NCBI GenBank assembly: GCA_937952975.1
Contig: CALFXX010000122.1
Span: 1 to 64,000, forward strand
DNA from: an uncultured Alcaligenaceae bacterium
GTDB lineage: Bacteria > Pseudomonadota > Gammaproteobacteria > Burkholderiales > Burkholderiaceae_B
Length of the DNA stretch: 64,000 bases
Direction of reading: 5' to 3'
In this document: piece after piece, positions 25,767 through 33,018 of the stretch
How the letters are laid out: each line of letters opens with the position of its first letter
Position numbering within the stretch: position 1 is the first letter of the stretch
Made by a program: the position numbers and the translations under genes
Notes under the pieces: model-generated
Told to the model about the DNA's origin: nothing
The model's input: only the letters and a program-made list of their open reading frames with translations
Database searches by the model: none

Positions 25767-26351
25767 TTGCCCTATACCGTCACCCCAACCGCCCTAGCAG
25801 ACGTGCTGATTCTTGAACCTAAAGTCTTTGGTGATGCTCGAGGCTTTTTTTTTGAAAGCTTTAATGAGCATGATTTTCAAACCGCGACAAATTTAAAGGT
25901 TAAGTTTGTTCAAGACAATCATAGTCAAAGCGTTCGGGGTGTATTACGCGGTTTGCATTATCAGATGCAACAGCCTCAAGGGAAATTAGTTAGAGTTGCA
26001 CGCGGTGAAGTTTTTGATGTTTCGGTCAACTTAAAAAAGGGACACCCTGAATTTGGGCAATGCGTTGGGGTTCGTTTGAGCGCTGAGAACAAGAGACAGC
26101 TCTGGATTCCGCCAGGCTTTGCACATGGATTTTTGGTGTTGAGCGAATTTGCCGATTTTTTATACAAGACAACTGATTACTACTCACCAACAGCGGAACG
26201 CTGCCTGTTATGGAATGACCCTGCGTTAAAAATTGAGTGGCCACTCGAGGCATTAATGGGGCTCGCTCCAATTCTGACGGATAAAGATCGGGGTGGTTTG
26301 AGTCTTACTCACGCTGAAGTATTTACAAATAATGTGGATGCGTGTGAGTGA
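25767..26351 (+). CDS. rmlC: dTDP-4-dehydrorhamnose 3,5-epimerase
   Basis: 194-residue cupin epimerase acting on dTDP-4-keto-6-deoxyglucose. Seen: LILEPKVFGDARGFFFESFN (14-33), RGLHYQ with the catalytic His64, WIPPGFAHGFLVLS (113-126) and DYYSP with the conserved Tyr. I place the start at TTG 25767 on the strength of the upstream GGAGA; the frame is also open from TTG 25731. The C-terminus runs about 20 residues past the cupin core. It follows rmlA by 77 bases and overlaps the ligase-like gene by 20 bases. Without RmlD its product may be used for a keto-sugar branch, or RmlB and RmlD may be encoded elsewhere. Confidence 0.92.
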   Translation: MPYTVTPTALADVLILEPKVFGDARGFFFESFNEHDFQTATNLKVKFVQDNHSQSVRGVLRGLHYQMQQPQGKLVRVARGEVFDVSVNLKKGHPEFGQCVGVRLSAENKRQLWIPPGFAHGFLVLSEFADFLYKTTDYYSPTAERCLLWNDPALKIEWPLEALMGLAPILTDKDRGGLSLTHAEVFTNNVDACE

Positions 26352-28488
26352 TCATTTTATAACTTCGCGATTCCCAAATGGGACAACCGATCGCCTTGCC
26401 CAAATACTGTCGTTTACGGGTTTACTTTTAGTCTTATTTGTGACGGTGTTGCTGGTCTTGAATCAAGTCTATGCGTTAAAGGCTCTTGACCCGTATTATC
26501 GCGTCACCTCATCGGGGTTATGTTTAGCCTTCGGATTTTTAACTGCATGCCTGAGTATTCGGTTAGCAATAATGGGTTGCATGTTCGCACTACCTTTGTT
26601 GCCAACGATCGCCCCGAATATTCAACTTTATCTGGGTTACGGTCGGGTTCTTGGCGAACAAGCCGCTGGGCTTGACCTGGTGACAGGGATGCTTTGCGGT
26701 GCATGCCTGAAATGGCTGACTATAAAAAATCATGTCAAGACACCGCTCAGCATGCCTTGGCAGACTGGGCTTGTCCTCATCATAATTACTGCTTCAGTTG
26801 CCGTTGCAATTGCACGCAATTTGCACCAGACTGGTTCGACATTCGTCCCACAGGTGCTTATCTATAACCTTTTACACCTTCGCTCACTTGGTTGGCACGA
26901 CGACTATCGCCCACTGCTCGACTGGGCAGCCTACGCTGGGGCCTTCGGATTAATGGCAGTTTTTATTCCTGCTTTGAAACGCTCTTCTCAGCGCAATGCT
27001 TTAGTGTTTTGGCCTCTCATACTGAGTCTAGTGATCTCGGCGTTGGTCGGTTGGCGACAATCAGCAACAGGTATCGGCCTGAGCTTTGATCAGCGTAACT
27101 TCAGGGTCGATCAGTTTGGCTTTGTTGCACAAGGCTTTCAACCAGATATGCATGCTTTCGGTGGTCTGCTATTGATCGGCGCCATCGGTTTATTTGGCTA
27201 TTTATACAGTTCGAAAAGTCTGACGCTGCGGCTTGCGATGATCACGCTCGTTATACCGTTGAGCTGGATAGTTTTATTTTTAAGTAAATCACGGGCAAGC
27301 TTTGGGTTTGGCCTGTTGGCGCTTTTCGTCATTGCAGTCGTTTGGTGGTTTCGCAAGTCTGGCTATTTATTGAAAGCTCTAAGCGTGATCGCAACAGTCT
27401 GCTGTGTTGCTTTAATAAGCTTAATTCTTTTATATAACTTCTGGGACAGTACCGTACTACTATTAATTCAGCAGCTCGGCATCCCAGATTTCTACACGTT
27501 TAATTACAAGCTCTCTTATCGGCCCGAAGTGTATCGAGCCGGCTTTTTTATGTTTATGCTGTTTCCGTTTTTTGGACTCGGGCAGGCCGAGTTTTATCGA
27601 CAATCAGCAAACTACGATCTCACGCACTCTTTCTTTTTAAGCATTCAACAAAACGGTGAGAATGCGCACAATTACTTTTTGCAGATTTTGGTTGAAAATG
27701 GTTTAGTTGGTTTTCTGACCTTTTTGATTTTGGTTTTTTACCCAATCACAAAAATACACAATAAGCGCTTATTGATACCGGCAGGGGTTGCCTTACTCGC
27801 TGTCTTTGCCGGTAATTTATTTTCGCACTCAATGCTAGTGCGAGAGAACCTTTTAATTGCTGCGGCCTTCTTGTCCTTGATGTACGCCTGCCTGCAAGCG
27901 GAGCAAGAGCAGCAGATGGATGGCAGCAGTCCGACCATACCAGCCACTAGTTCTGGTGATCTTACGCACGCACTCGACAAGCGCTTTATCCTGCGGCTGC
28001 CTGAATCCAGTATTCAGCGCGTCACCTGCTTTACTGCTGCCCTGCTCATACTCGGTGGTTTATTTACAAAAGAGGTATACCAGTCGCTTCGTAGTAAGGT
28101 ATTCGAATCAGATCTTCAGTGTTCCAAATTTAGGCGGCTTGATCCAGATGGGTGGACTTCTGGTCTGTACGTGGTCGCAATGCCAAAGGGATCTCAAGGA
28201 GTTCGAATTCGCCTTATCAGCACCCAGCCGGATGTGGGACGACGTCCCCTGCCCGGAACCTTAACACTCGTCGATCACAACTACGCGACCGTGCTGAAGC
28301 AGGACCTGTCATTCAGAACAAACGAGCCCCAAGAACTTGAACTGATACTACCCAATGGAGTTGTATCCGGAAGAGACTATCGCGTCGAGCTTAAGCTTGA
28401 TCGATGCTTTATCCCACGTAATATTGGCATGAATGGCGATGGGCGGCGACTCGGTGTGCGAATTGGATCTGTGGATTGGTTGCCATAA
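26332..28488 (+). CDS. O-antigen ligase/polymerase-like membrane protein with C-terminal soluble domain
   Basis: 718-residue protein. About residues 20-520 hold about a dozen hydrophobic spans. The large periplasmic loop ends in NGENAHNYFLQILVENG, the Wzy_C/WaaL signature, after a SKSRASFGFGLLALF segment that fits the arginine motif of these enzymes. After a last span near 560-580 comes about 140 residues of soluble sequence with beta-rich spacing (GLYVVAMPKGSQGVRIRL; GVVSGRDYRVELKL) ending in a GVRIGSVDWLP tail. That tail is not part of a standard WaaL. The family joins polymerised O-chains to lipid A core (WaaL), to other lipids or proteins, or polymerises repeats (Wzy). The start at ATG 26332 overlaps rmlC; ATG 26338 and GTG 26344 are possible too. 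Confidence 0.8.
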   Translation: MWMRVSDHFITSRFPNGTTDRLAQILSFTGLLLVLFVTVLLVLNQVYALKALDPYYRVTSSGLCLAFGFLTACLSIRLAIMGCMFALPLLPTIAPNIQLYLGYGRVLGEQAAGLDLVTGMLCGACLKWLTIKNHVKTPLSMPWQTGLVLIIITASVAVAIARNLHQTGSTFVPQVLIYNLLHLRSLGWHDDYRPLLDWAAYAGAFGLMAVFIPALKRSSQRNALVFWPLILSLVISALVGWRQSATGIGLSFDQRNFRVDQFGFVAQGFQPDMHAFGGLLLIGAIGLFGYLYSSKSLTLRLAMITLVIPLSWIVLFLSKSRASFGFGLLALFVIAVVWWFRKSGYLLKALSVIATVCCVALISLILLYNFWDSTVLLLIQQLGIPDFYTFNYKLSYRPEVYRAGFFMFMLFPFFGLGQAEFYRQSANYDLTHSFFLSIQQNGENAHNYFLQILVENGLVGFLTFLILVFYPITKIHNKRLLIPAGVALLAVFAGNLFSHSMLVRENLLIAAAFLSLMYACLQAEQEQQMDGSSPTIPATSSGDLTHALDKRFILRLPESSIQRVTCFTAALLILGGLFTKEVYQSLRSKVFESDLQCSKFRRLDPDGWTSGLYVVAMPKGSQGVRIRLISTQPDVGRRPLPGTLTLVDHNYATVLKQDLSFRTNEPQELELILPNGVVSGRDYRVELKLDRCFIPRNIGMNGDGRRLGVRIGSVDWLP

Positions 28489-28564
28489 GTTACACAAGCA
28501 GTGTGCACTCTTAAGCTCAATGAATTTGGGTAGTCACTTACGCCGTAGCGGTTCCAAACCTCGA

Positions 28565-29161
28565 CTACTGGCATTGATAATCGATCCGCTCTACGCTGTT
28601 TCTAAACGGATCCGTCAAATCATCAGAGTACTTGCCCATCAGTAAACGTTGCTTAGGCAAAAAATGGGCTCGAAAATATCGACTACTACTAGCAATCGTT
28701 TGCCCCCAAGTCGTGAGCTTGACACAACCGTCTTTGATTTCAAGGGTGCCGGACTGTTGTTGTTCAGTAAGGCGTACGTCGACTAAACGGTGCTCTTTGA
28801 CGTACTCTTGAGTAAACACTTGATCAAACGCATCAAGCTTGATACCGCCGCCACGTTGTTGTAGTTTTTCTAGAATATAAAACGATAGCGAGCGATCAAT
28901 GACGGTAGGCACTGAAATCGCAAACGAATAACCTAGCAACAACCAGATGCAGCAAAGCTGCAAGATTTCAAAGCGCGTAAATACCTTTAACCAGCGTATC
29001 ATTACAACCAAGGTGATGGCTAATACAGTAGCGAGTACGGCGTCTAGGATTGCGCTGTAAAAAACGACATTGACGGGTACATAGCGTACGTGCAGCACGT
29101 AAATTGCTAGCAACAGAATCGAATATACCGCTGTCGCGATGACAAGTTTGAGATATTTCAT
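28565..29161 (-). CDS. Unassigned small membrane protein linked to gtrAB
   Basis: 198 residues; I do not recognise the family. Three hydrophobic segments lie at about 5-25, 33-57 and 65-86, followed by about 110 soluble residues that contain LDAFDQVFTQEYVKEHRLV and LEIKDGCVKLTTWGQ and end with two cysteines in view of a polar tail. The ATG overlaps the gtrA stop by 4 bases (ATGA), so it is coupled to gtrA. In gtr cassettes the third gene is usually a GT-C transferase of 400 or more residues; this protein is too small for that fold. It may be a periplasmic-domain accessory or modify the glycan in another way. Confidence 0.75.
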   Translation of the reverse strand: MKYLKLVIATAVYSILLLAIYVLHVRYVPVNVVFYSAILDAVLATVLAITLVVMIRWLKVFTRFEILQLCCIWLLLGYSFAISVPTVIDRSLSFYILEKLQQRGGGIKLDAFDQVFTQEYVKEHRLVDVRLTEQQQSGTLEIKDGCVKLTTWGQTIASSSRYFRAHFLPKQRLLMGKYSDDLTDPFRNSVERIDYQCQ

Positions 29162-29574
29162 ACTTTAAAGACTATGCGCTTATTGCCCCAATAGCTACAC
29201 AACACCTGCATTCCCGTGGCCACAATAAAGCCAGCAACATAGTTTAGGTGGTAGTGATCAGCCCACACATACATCAGGGCGCCATGCAACATGGAGATCG
29301 CTGCGTACAAAAAAATAAAACGATACACCTGCTCAAACAAAGGCTCTGCGGAACGTTGAAAAACAAAGTAACGGCTGCCTAAAAACGATGCGGCGATCCC
29401 AAAGACAGCTGCCACCAAATTAGCGATGCCAGCAGAACCCCAGCCTAATACTTTTAAATTAAAAGTCAGCACGGCAAAATGCACCGCCGTGGCGGCTAAG
29501 CCATTAATAAAATATCTGACTGACTGCTGTTTAAGCAGGGCTACTACTTTACCGCGCACCGTGCTAAGCGACAT
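29158..29574 (-). CDS. gtrA: GtrA-family membrane protein
   Basis: 138 residues with four hydrophobic spans. Seen: VRYFINGLAATAVHFAVL at the N-terminus and LCSYWGNKRIVFKV at the C-terminus, the usual GtrA start and end. GtrA proteins are thought to flip undecaprenyl-phosphate-linked single sugars made by GtrB. The ATG lies 11 bases inside the end of gtrB and the stop overlaps the 198-residue gene by ATGA. Confidence 0.9.
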   Translation of the reverse strand: MSLSTVRGKVVALLKQQSVRYFINGLAATAVHFAVLTFNLKVLGWGSAGIANLVAAVFGIAASFLGSRYFVFQRSAEPLFEQVYRFIFLYAAISMLHGALMYVWADHYHLNYVAGFIVATGMQVLCSYWGNKRIVFKV

Positions 29575-30568
29575 GCTTTACAACGTCGATATAAGCGCGG
29601 TAATCAATTTGATTTGGCGCTCCTGCACGTACGACACCTGTCAACATCAAGGTCATCAGTGTCAGTGCACCAGTTTGTAAAAATACCAATAACAAAATCC
29701 CTAAGGCGACTGAAAACCAACCTGGCGTCGCAAAACCTGCAAGCTTTAGCGCAATAGCGGCTGCGCTTGCGGCCACAGTAAATAAAGCCACAAAGGCGCA
29801 AATGATGCCCACACGCACCAATACGTCTTCAGCAAATACCATCAAAGCCCTAAAGCCATGCAAGGCCAAGCCCACAAAATTCATTTTGCTTTTACCTGCA
29901 AAGCGCGGCCCGCGATCAATCGGCTGCGTTTGCACCCGCAGTTTTGACGTTAGTACGCAGGCCGCAACGTGCATCCAGAGCTCTTGCATCGCAGCCAAGC
30001 GCTTAAGCACTGCCGGCTTTAGGGCCATAAAGTTACCAAAGCTGATTTTGCGTCCAGTTAAAAACTGAAATAGCGCTTTGTAAACAACATAGAACGCTTT
30101 GAACCTTAAGGTCTCAACACGGCTTTTTCGCTGCGCCACCACGACATCAACTTTAGGTGATTGCATCGGTTCAACGAGCTCACGGATCGATTGAGGCGTG
30201 TCTTCACCATCCGAGTCCATCACGATAGTGCAAGGCATGTCAGGAAAATGCTCAGCCACGTAGTTCAACCCAATCGCAATCGCACGTTGATGCCCAACAT
30301 TGCGTTTAAGCGTAATCACCACGCCTTGAACGCCCGCGCTTTGCAAAGCTTCGATCTGCACGGGTTGATTGATTGAACCGTCATCTACCGCCACAACATA
30401 TGCGCGAGTACCGTACTCAGCAAATAGCTCTCTAAATAAGCGGGTCGAGGCCTCTTGATCTTCGTAAACAGGCATCACAACTGCAAAGTTGGCGTCAGTT
30501 GCGTTGGCGCCTGAACGCACGTCTGTGCTAGATGAGGTGTGAGCATCGCCTTGACCATGTGGGCTCAT
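29564..30568 (-). CDS. gtrB: GtrB-like polyprenyl-phosphate glycosyltransferase
   Basis: 334-residue GT2 enzyme with a C-terminal membrane region. Seen: FAVVMPVYEDQ (about 28-38), VAVDDGSINQP, GHQRAIAIGLNYVAEH, the metal motif IVMDSDGEDTPQSI and two hydrophobic spans near the end (about 250-272 and 286-312). GtrB-type enzymes transfer a sugar from a UDP donor to undecaprenyl phosphate. The gene overlaps the UDP-xylose synthase-like gene by ATGA, hinting that its donor may be a pentose or uronate UDP-sugar; this is inference. The first 26 residues are a hydrophilic Ser/Thr-rich tail. Confidence 0.88.
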   Translation of the reverse strand: MSPHGQGDAHTSSSTDVRSGANATDANFAVVMPVYEDQEASTRLFRELFAEYGTRAYVVAVDDGSINQPVQIEALQSAGVQGVVITLKRNVGHQRAIAIGLNYVAEHFPDMPCTIVMDSDGEDTPQSIRELVEPMQSPKVDVVVAQRKSRVETLRFKAFYVVYKALFQFLTGRKISFGNFMALKPAVLKRLAAMQELWMHVAACVLTSKLRVQTQPIDRGPRFAGKSKMNFVGLALHGFRALMVFAEDVLVRVGIICAFVALFTVAASAAAIALKLAGFATPGWFSVALGILLLVFLQTGALTLMTLMLTGVVRAGAPNQIDYRAYIDVVKHVA

Positions 30569-31521
30569 ACCGCAATCGCCTCCTTAAAGTAAGCAATCGT
30601 GCGCACAAGGCCTTGCTCTAGTGCGACGGTAGGCTCCCAGTCTAAATGCTGCTTCGCTTTACTGATGTCCGGGCGACGCTGCTTAGGATCATCCTGTGGC
30701 AAAGGCATATGGACCAGTTTGCTTTTTGAACCCGTCAAACGCAACACTTTTTCAGCAAGCTCAATCATGGTGAATTCGCCAGGGTTGCCTAAGTTGATCG
30801 GCCCCACAACGCTGTCGGGCGAATTCATCAACCTAATAAATCCCTCAACCAAATCATCCGCGTAGCAAAAGCTACGCGTCTGTGTACCGTCGCCATAAAT
30901 GGTCAGGTTTTCACCACGCAAAGCCTGCACAATAAAGTTACTCACCACACGACCATCGTCTGCCGCCATACGCGGACCATAGGTATTGAAGATACGTACG
31001 ACTTTGATGCGAAGGTTATAAGCGCGTTGGTAATCAAACCACAAAGTCTCAGCGGCGCGCTTGCCTTCGTCGTAACAGCTCCGAATACCAATTGTGTTGA
31101 CATTACCCCAATACTCTTCAGGCTGAGGATGCACCGACGGATCACCATACACTTCAGACGTCGACGCCTGAAACACCTTGGCGCCTGTATTGCGTGCAAG
31201 CTCAAGCATATTGAGCGCACCCAACACCGAGGTTTTCATGGTGTGGATGGGGTCGTATTGATAATGCACGGGCGAGGCTGGGCAGGCGAGGTTATAGATT
31301 TCGTCTAAGCCCGACATGCCCAGAGCTTGCACCGAAATGGGATCCACCACATCGTGCTGCACAAACTTAAAGTTTGGACTTGAGACAAGACCGACAATAT
31401 TTTTTTTAGTACCTGTAAACAGGCTGTCGAGTGCAACCACTTGATGGCCTTGGGCTATCAAGCGATCGCACAGGTGCGATCCTAAAAAGCCTGCCCCGCC
31501 AGTAACAAGAATTTTTTTCAT
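30565..31521 (-). CDS. uxs: UDP-glucuronate decarboxylase (UDP-xylose synthase)-like SDR
   Basis: 318-residue extended SDR. Seen: VTGGAGFLGSHLCDRL (6-21), the UXS-type block NLACPASPVHYQYDP (77-91), QASTSEVYGDP (118-128, with Thr121 and Glu123) and SCYDEGKRAAETL (148-160, Tyr150 and Lys154). The ACPASPxxYQxxP block and SCYDEGKR separate UDP-xylose synthases from other epimerase-like SDRs. Reaction: UDP-glucuronate to UDP-xylose and CO2 using bound NAD. Its substrate is the product of ugd, 111 bases upstream. It overlaps gtrB by 4 bases, so the xylose or 4-keto-pentose product may be fed to that transferase. Confidence 0.88.
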   Translation of the reverse strand: MKKILVTGGAGFLGSHLCDRLIAQGHQVVALDSLFTGTKKNIVGLVSSPNFKFVQHDVVDPISVQALGMSGLDEIYNLACPASPVHYQYDPIHTMKTSVLGALNMLELARNTGAKVFQASTSEVYGDPSVHPQPEEYWGNVNTIGIRSCYDEGKRAAETLWFDYQRAYNLRIKVVRIFNTYGPRMAADDGRVVSNFIVQALRGENLTIYGDGTQTRSFCYADDLVEGFIRLMNSPDSVVGPINLGNPGEFTMIELAEKVLRLTGSKSKLVHMPLPQDDPKQRRPDISKAKQHLDWEPTVALEQGLVRTIAYFKEAIAV

Positions 31522-31632
31522 AAGAAGTGCGTCAAGCTCTTTTTGTAAATAGCATCAAACAATCGGTACGGCTTCAGGCAGTAGGGTTTCAAACTCGCTC
31601 GCTTGGCTTTTGCGCGATACTTAATTTACAGA

Positions 31633-32985
31633 TTAAGCGCGGCCAACACCTGCGTAATAAAAGCCCGCTCCCTTTACCTTGGCAGGATCGATATGATTAC
31701 GCCCATCAAAAAACAGGGCGCCTTTAACGGTAACTTTCAGTGCTTCGAAGTCAACTTTTTTATACTCAGCCCACTCTGTCACCAACACAACTGCGTCAGC
31801 ATCTTTTGCAGCATCTATTGGGCTGTGTTCAAGGACTAGCTTACCGTTACGCAACAAATCAGCAAACACATGTTCAGCAACCTCGCGTGCGACGGGGTCG
31901 TGTGCAGCAACAGTTGCGCCCGCTTGACACAGCGCTCGAATCAAATCAATCGACGACGCTTCGCGCATATCATCGGTGTCGGGTTTAAACGCCAAGCCCC
32001 AGACGCAAACTTTGCGACCATCTAAGTCTTTCCCCATCTTGGCAACCAGTTGTTCAAACAGGTATTGCTTTTGTTTTTTGTTACGCGCCTCAACCCCATT
32101 GAGCACAATCGGATCAACACCCACACTTTGAGCAATACGCACCAAAGCTTGAACATCTTTAGGGAAGCACGACCCGCCATAACCGCAGCCAGGGCGTAAA
32201 AACGCGGGGCCAATTCGTGAATCTGAACCCATGCCGGCGCGCACGTCTTCAACATTGATACCAAAACGATCGCACACGTTGGCGATTTCGTTCATAAACG
32301 AGATGCGAGTGGCAAGCATCGCGTTTGAGGCGTACTTAATCAATTCGGCCTCTTTCACACCCACTGTCAACAACTGGCTCTCGTTTTTAACGTAAGGCTT
32401 GTAAAGCTTAACCAGCTGCGCTTTAGTGGTCTCGCTTTCGGTACCGATCACGATACGGTCTGGATTAAAGAAGTCATCGATTGCGGCGCCTTCTTTTAAA
32501 AACTCGGGGTTACTGGCCACATCAAAATCGATAAAACATTTGCGCTGAAACAATTGCCAGGCGATTTCACCCTTAACCAGATCGGCTGTACCAACGGGCA
32601 CGGTTGATTTATTGATAATGATGGCGGGGCCGTCTAGCGTTTGGCCGATTTCTTTTGCTGCGGCTAATACATAGCGTAAATCTGCCGAGCCATCTTCGCC
32701 TTGTGGGGTGCCCACGGCGATAAAAATCAGATTTGGATTGGTGCTGTCGCTTTCAAGCTTGGTCAAACCGTTTTTGATGCTGTCTGAAAACTTTAAACTG
32801 CCACTGTCAATCGATCCATCAACCACCTCTTTGAGGCCCGGCTCATAAATAGGGATGATGCCTTTTTCAAGGCGAGCGATTTTGCTGGGGTCGGTATCGA
32901 CACAAACGACCGTGTTGTCTTTGCTAGACAGGCAGGCTGCGGTCACCAAGCCAACATAACCAGCGCCGACGACTAGAATTTTCAT
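31633..32985 (-). CDS. ugd: UDP-glucose 6-dehydrogenase
   Basis: 450-residue NAD-dependent enzyme oxidising UDP-glucose to UDP-glucuronate. Seen: the dinucleotide motif VVGAGYVGLVTAACLS (5-20), FIAVGTPQGEDGSADLRYV (88-106), SNPEFLKEGAAIDDF (158-172) and the catalytic GCGYGGSCFPKDV with Cys273. Full family length. The product feeds the UDP-xylose synthase-like enzyme downstream and could also supply a uronic acid for an AsnB-type amidation. Spacing is 33 bases after the two-domain GT4. Confidence 0.95.
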   Translation of the reverse strand: MKILVVGAGYVGLVTAACLSSKDNTVVCVDTDPSKIARLEKGIIPIYEPGLKEVVDGSIDSGSLKFSDSIKNGLTKLESDSTNPNLIFIAVGTPQGEDGSADLRYVLAAAKEIGQTLDGPAIIINKSTVPVGTADLVKGEIAWQLFQRKCFIDFDVASNPEFLKEGAAIDDFFNPDRIVIGTESETTKAQLVKLYKPYVKNESQLLTVGVKEAELIKYASNAMLATRISFMNEIANVCDRFGINVEDVRAGMGSDSRIGPAFLRPGCGYGGSCFPKDVQALVRIAQSVGVDPIVLNGVEARNKKQKQYLFEQLVAKMGKDLDGRKVCVWGLAFKPDTDDMREASSIDLIRALCQAGATVAAHDPVAREVAEHVFADLLRNGKLVLEHSPIDAAKDADAVVLVTEWAEYKKVDFEALKVTVKGALFFDGRNHIDPAKVKGAGFYYAGVGRA

Positions 32986-33018
32986 GCTTGAGCTCTCAAA
33001 AGGGCAGGATCCCTTAGT

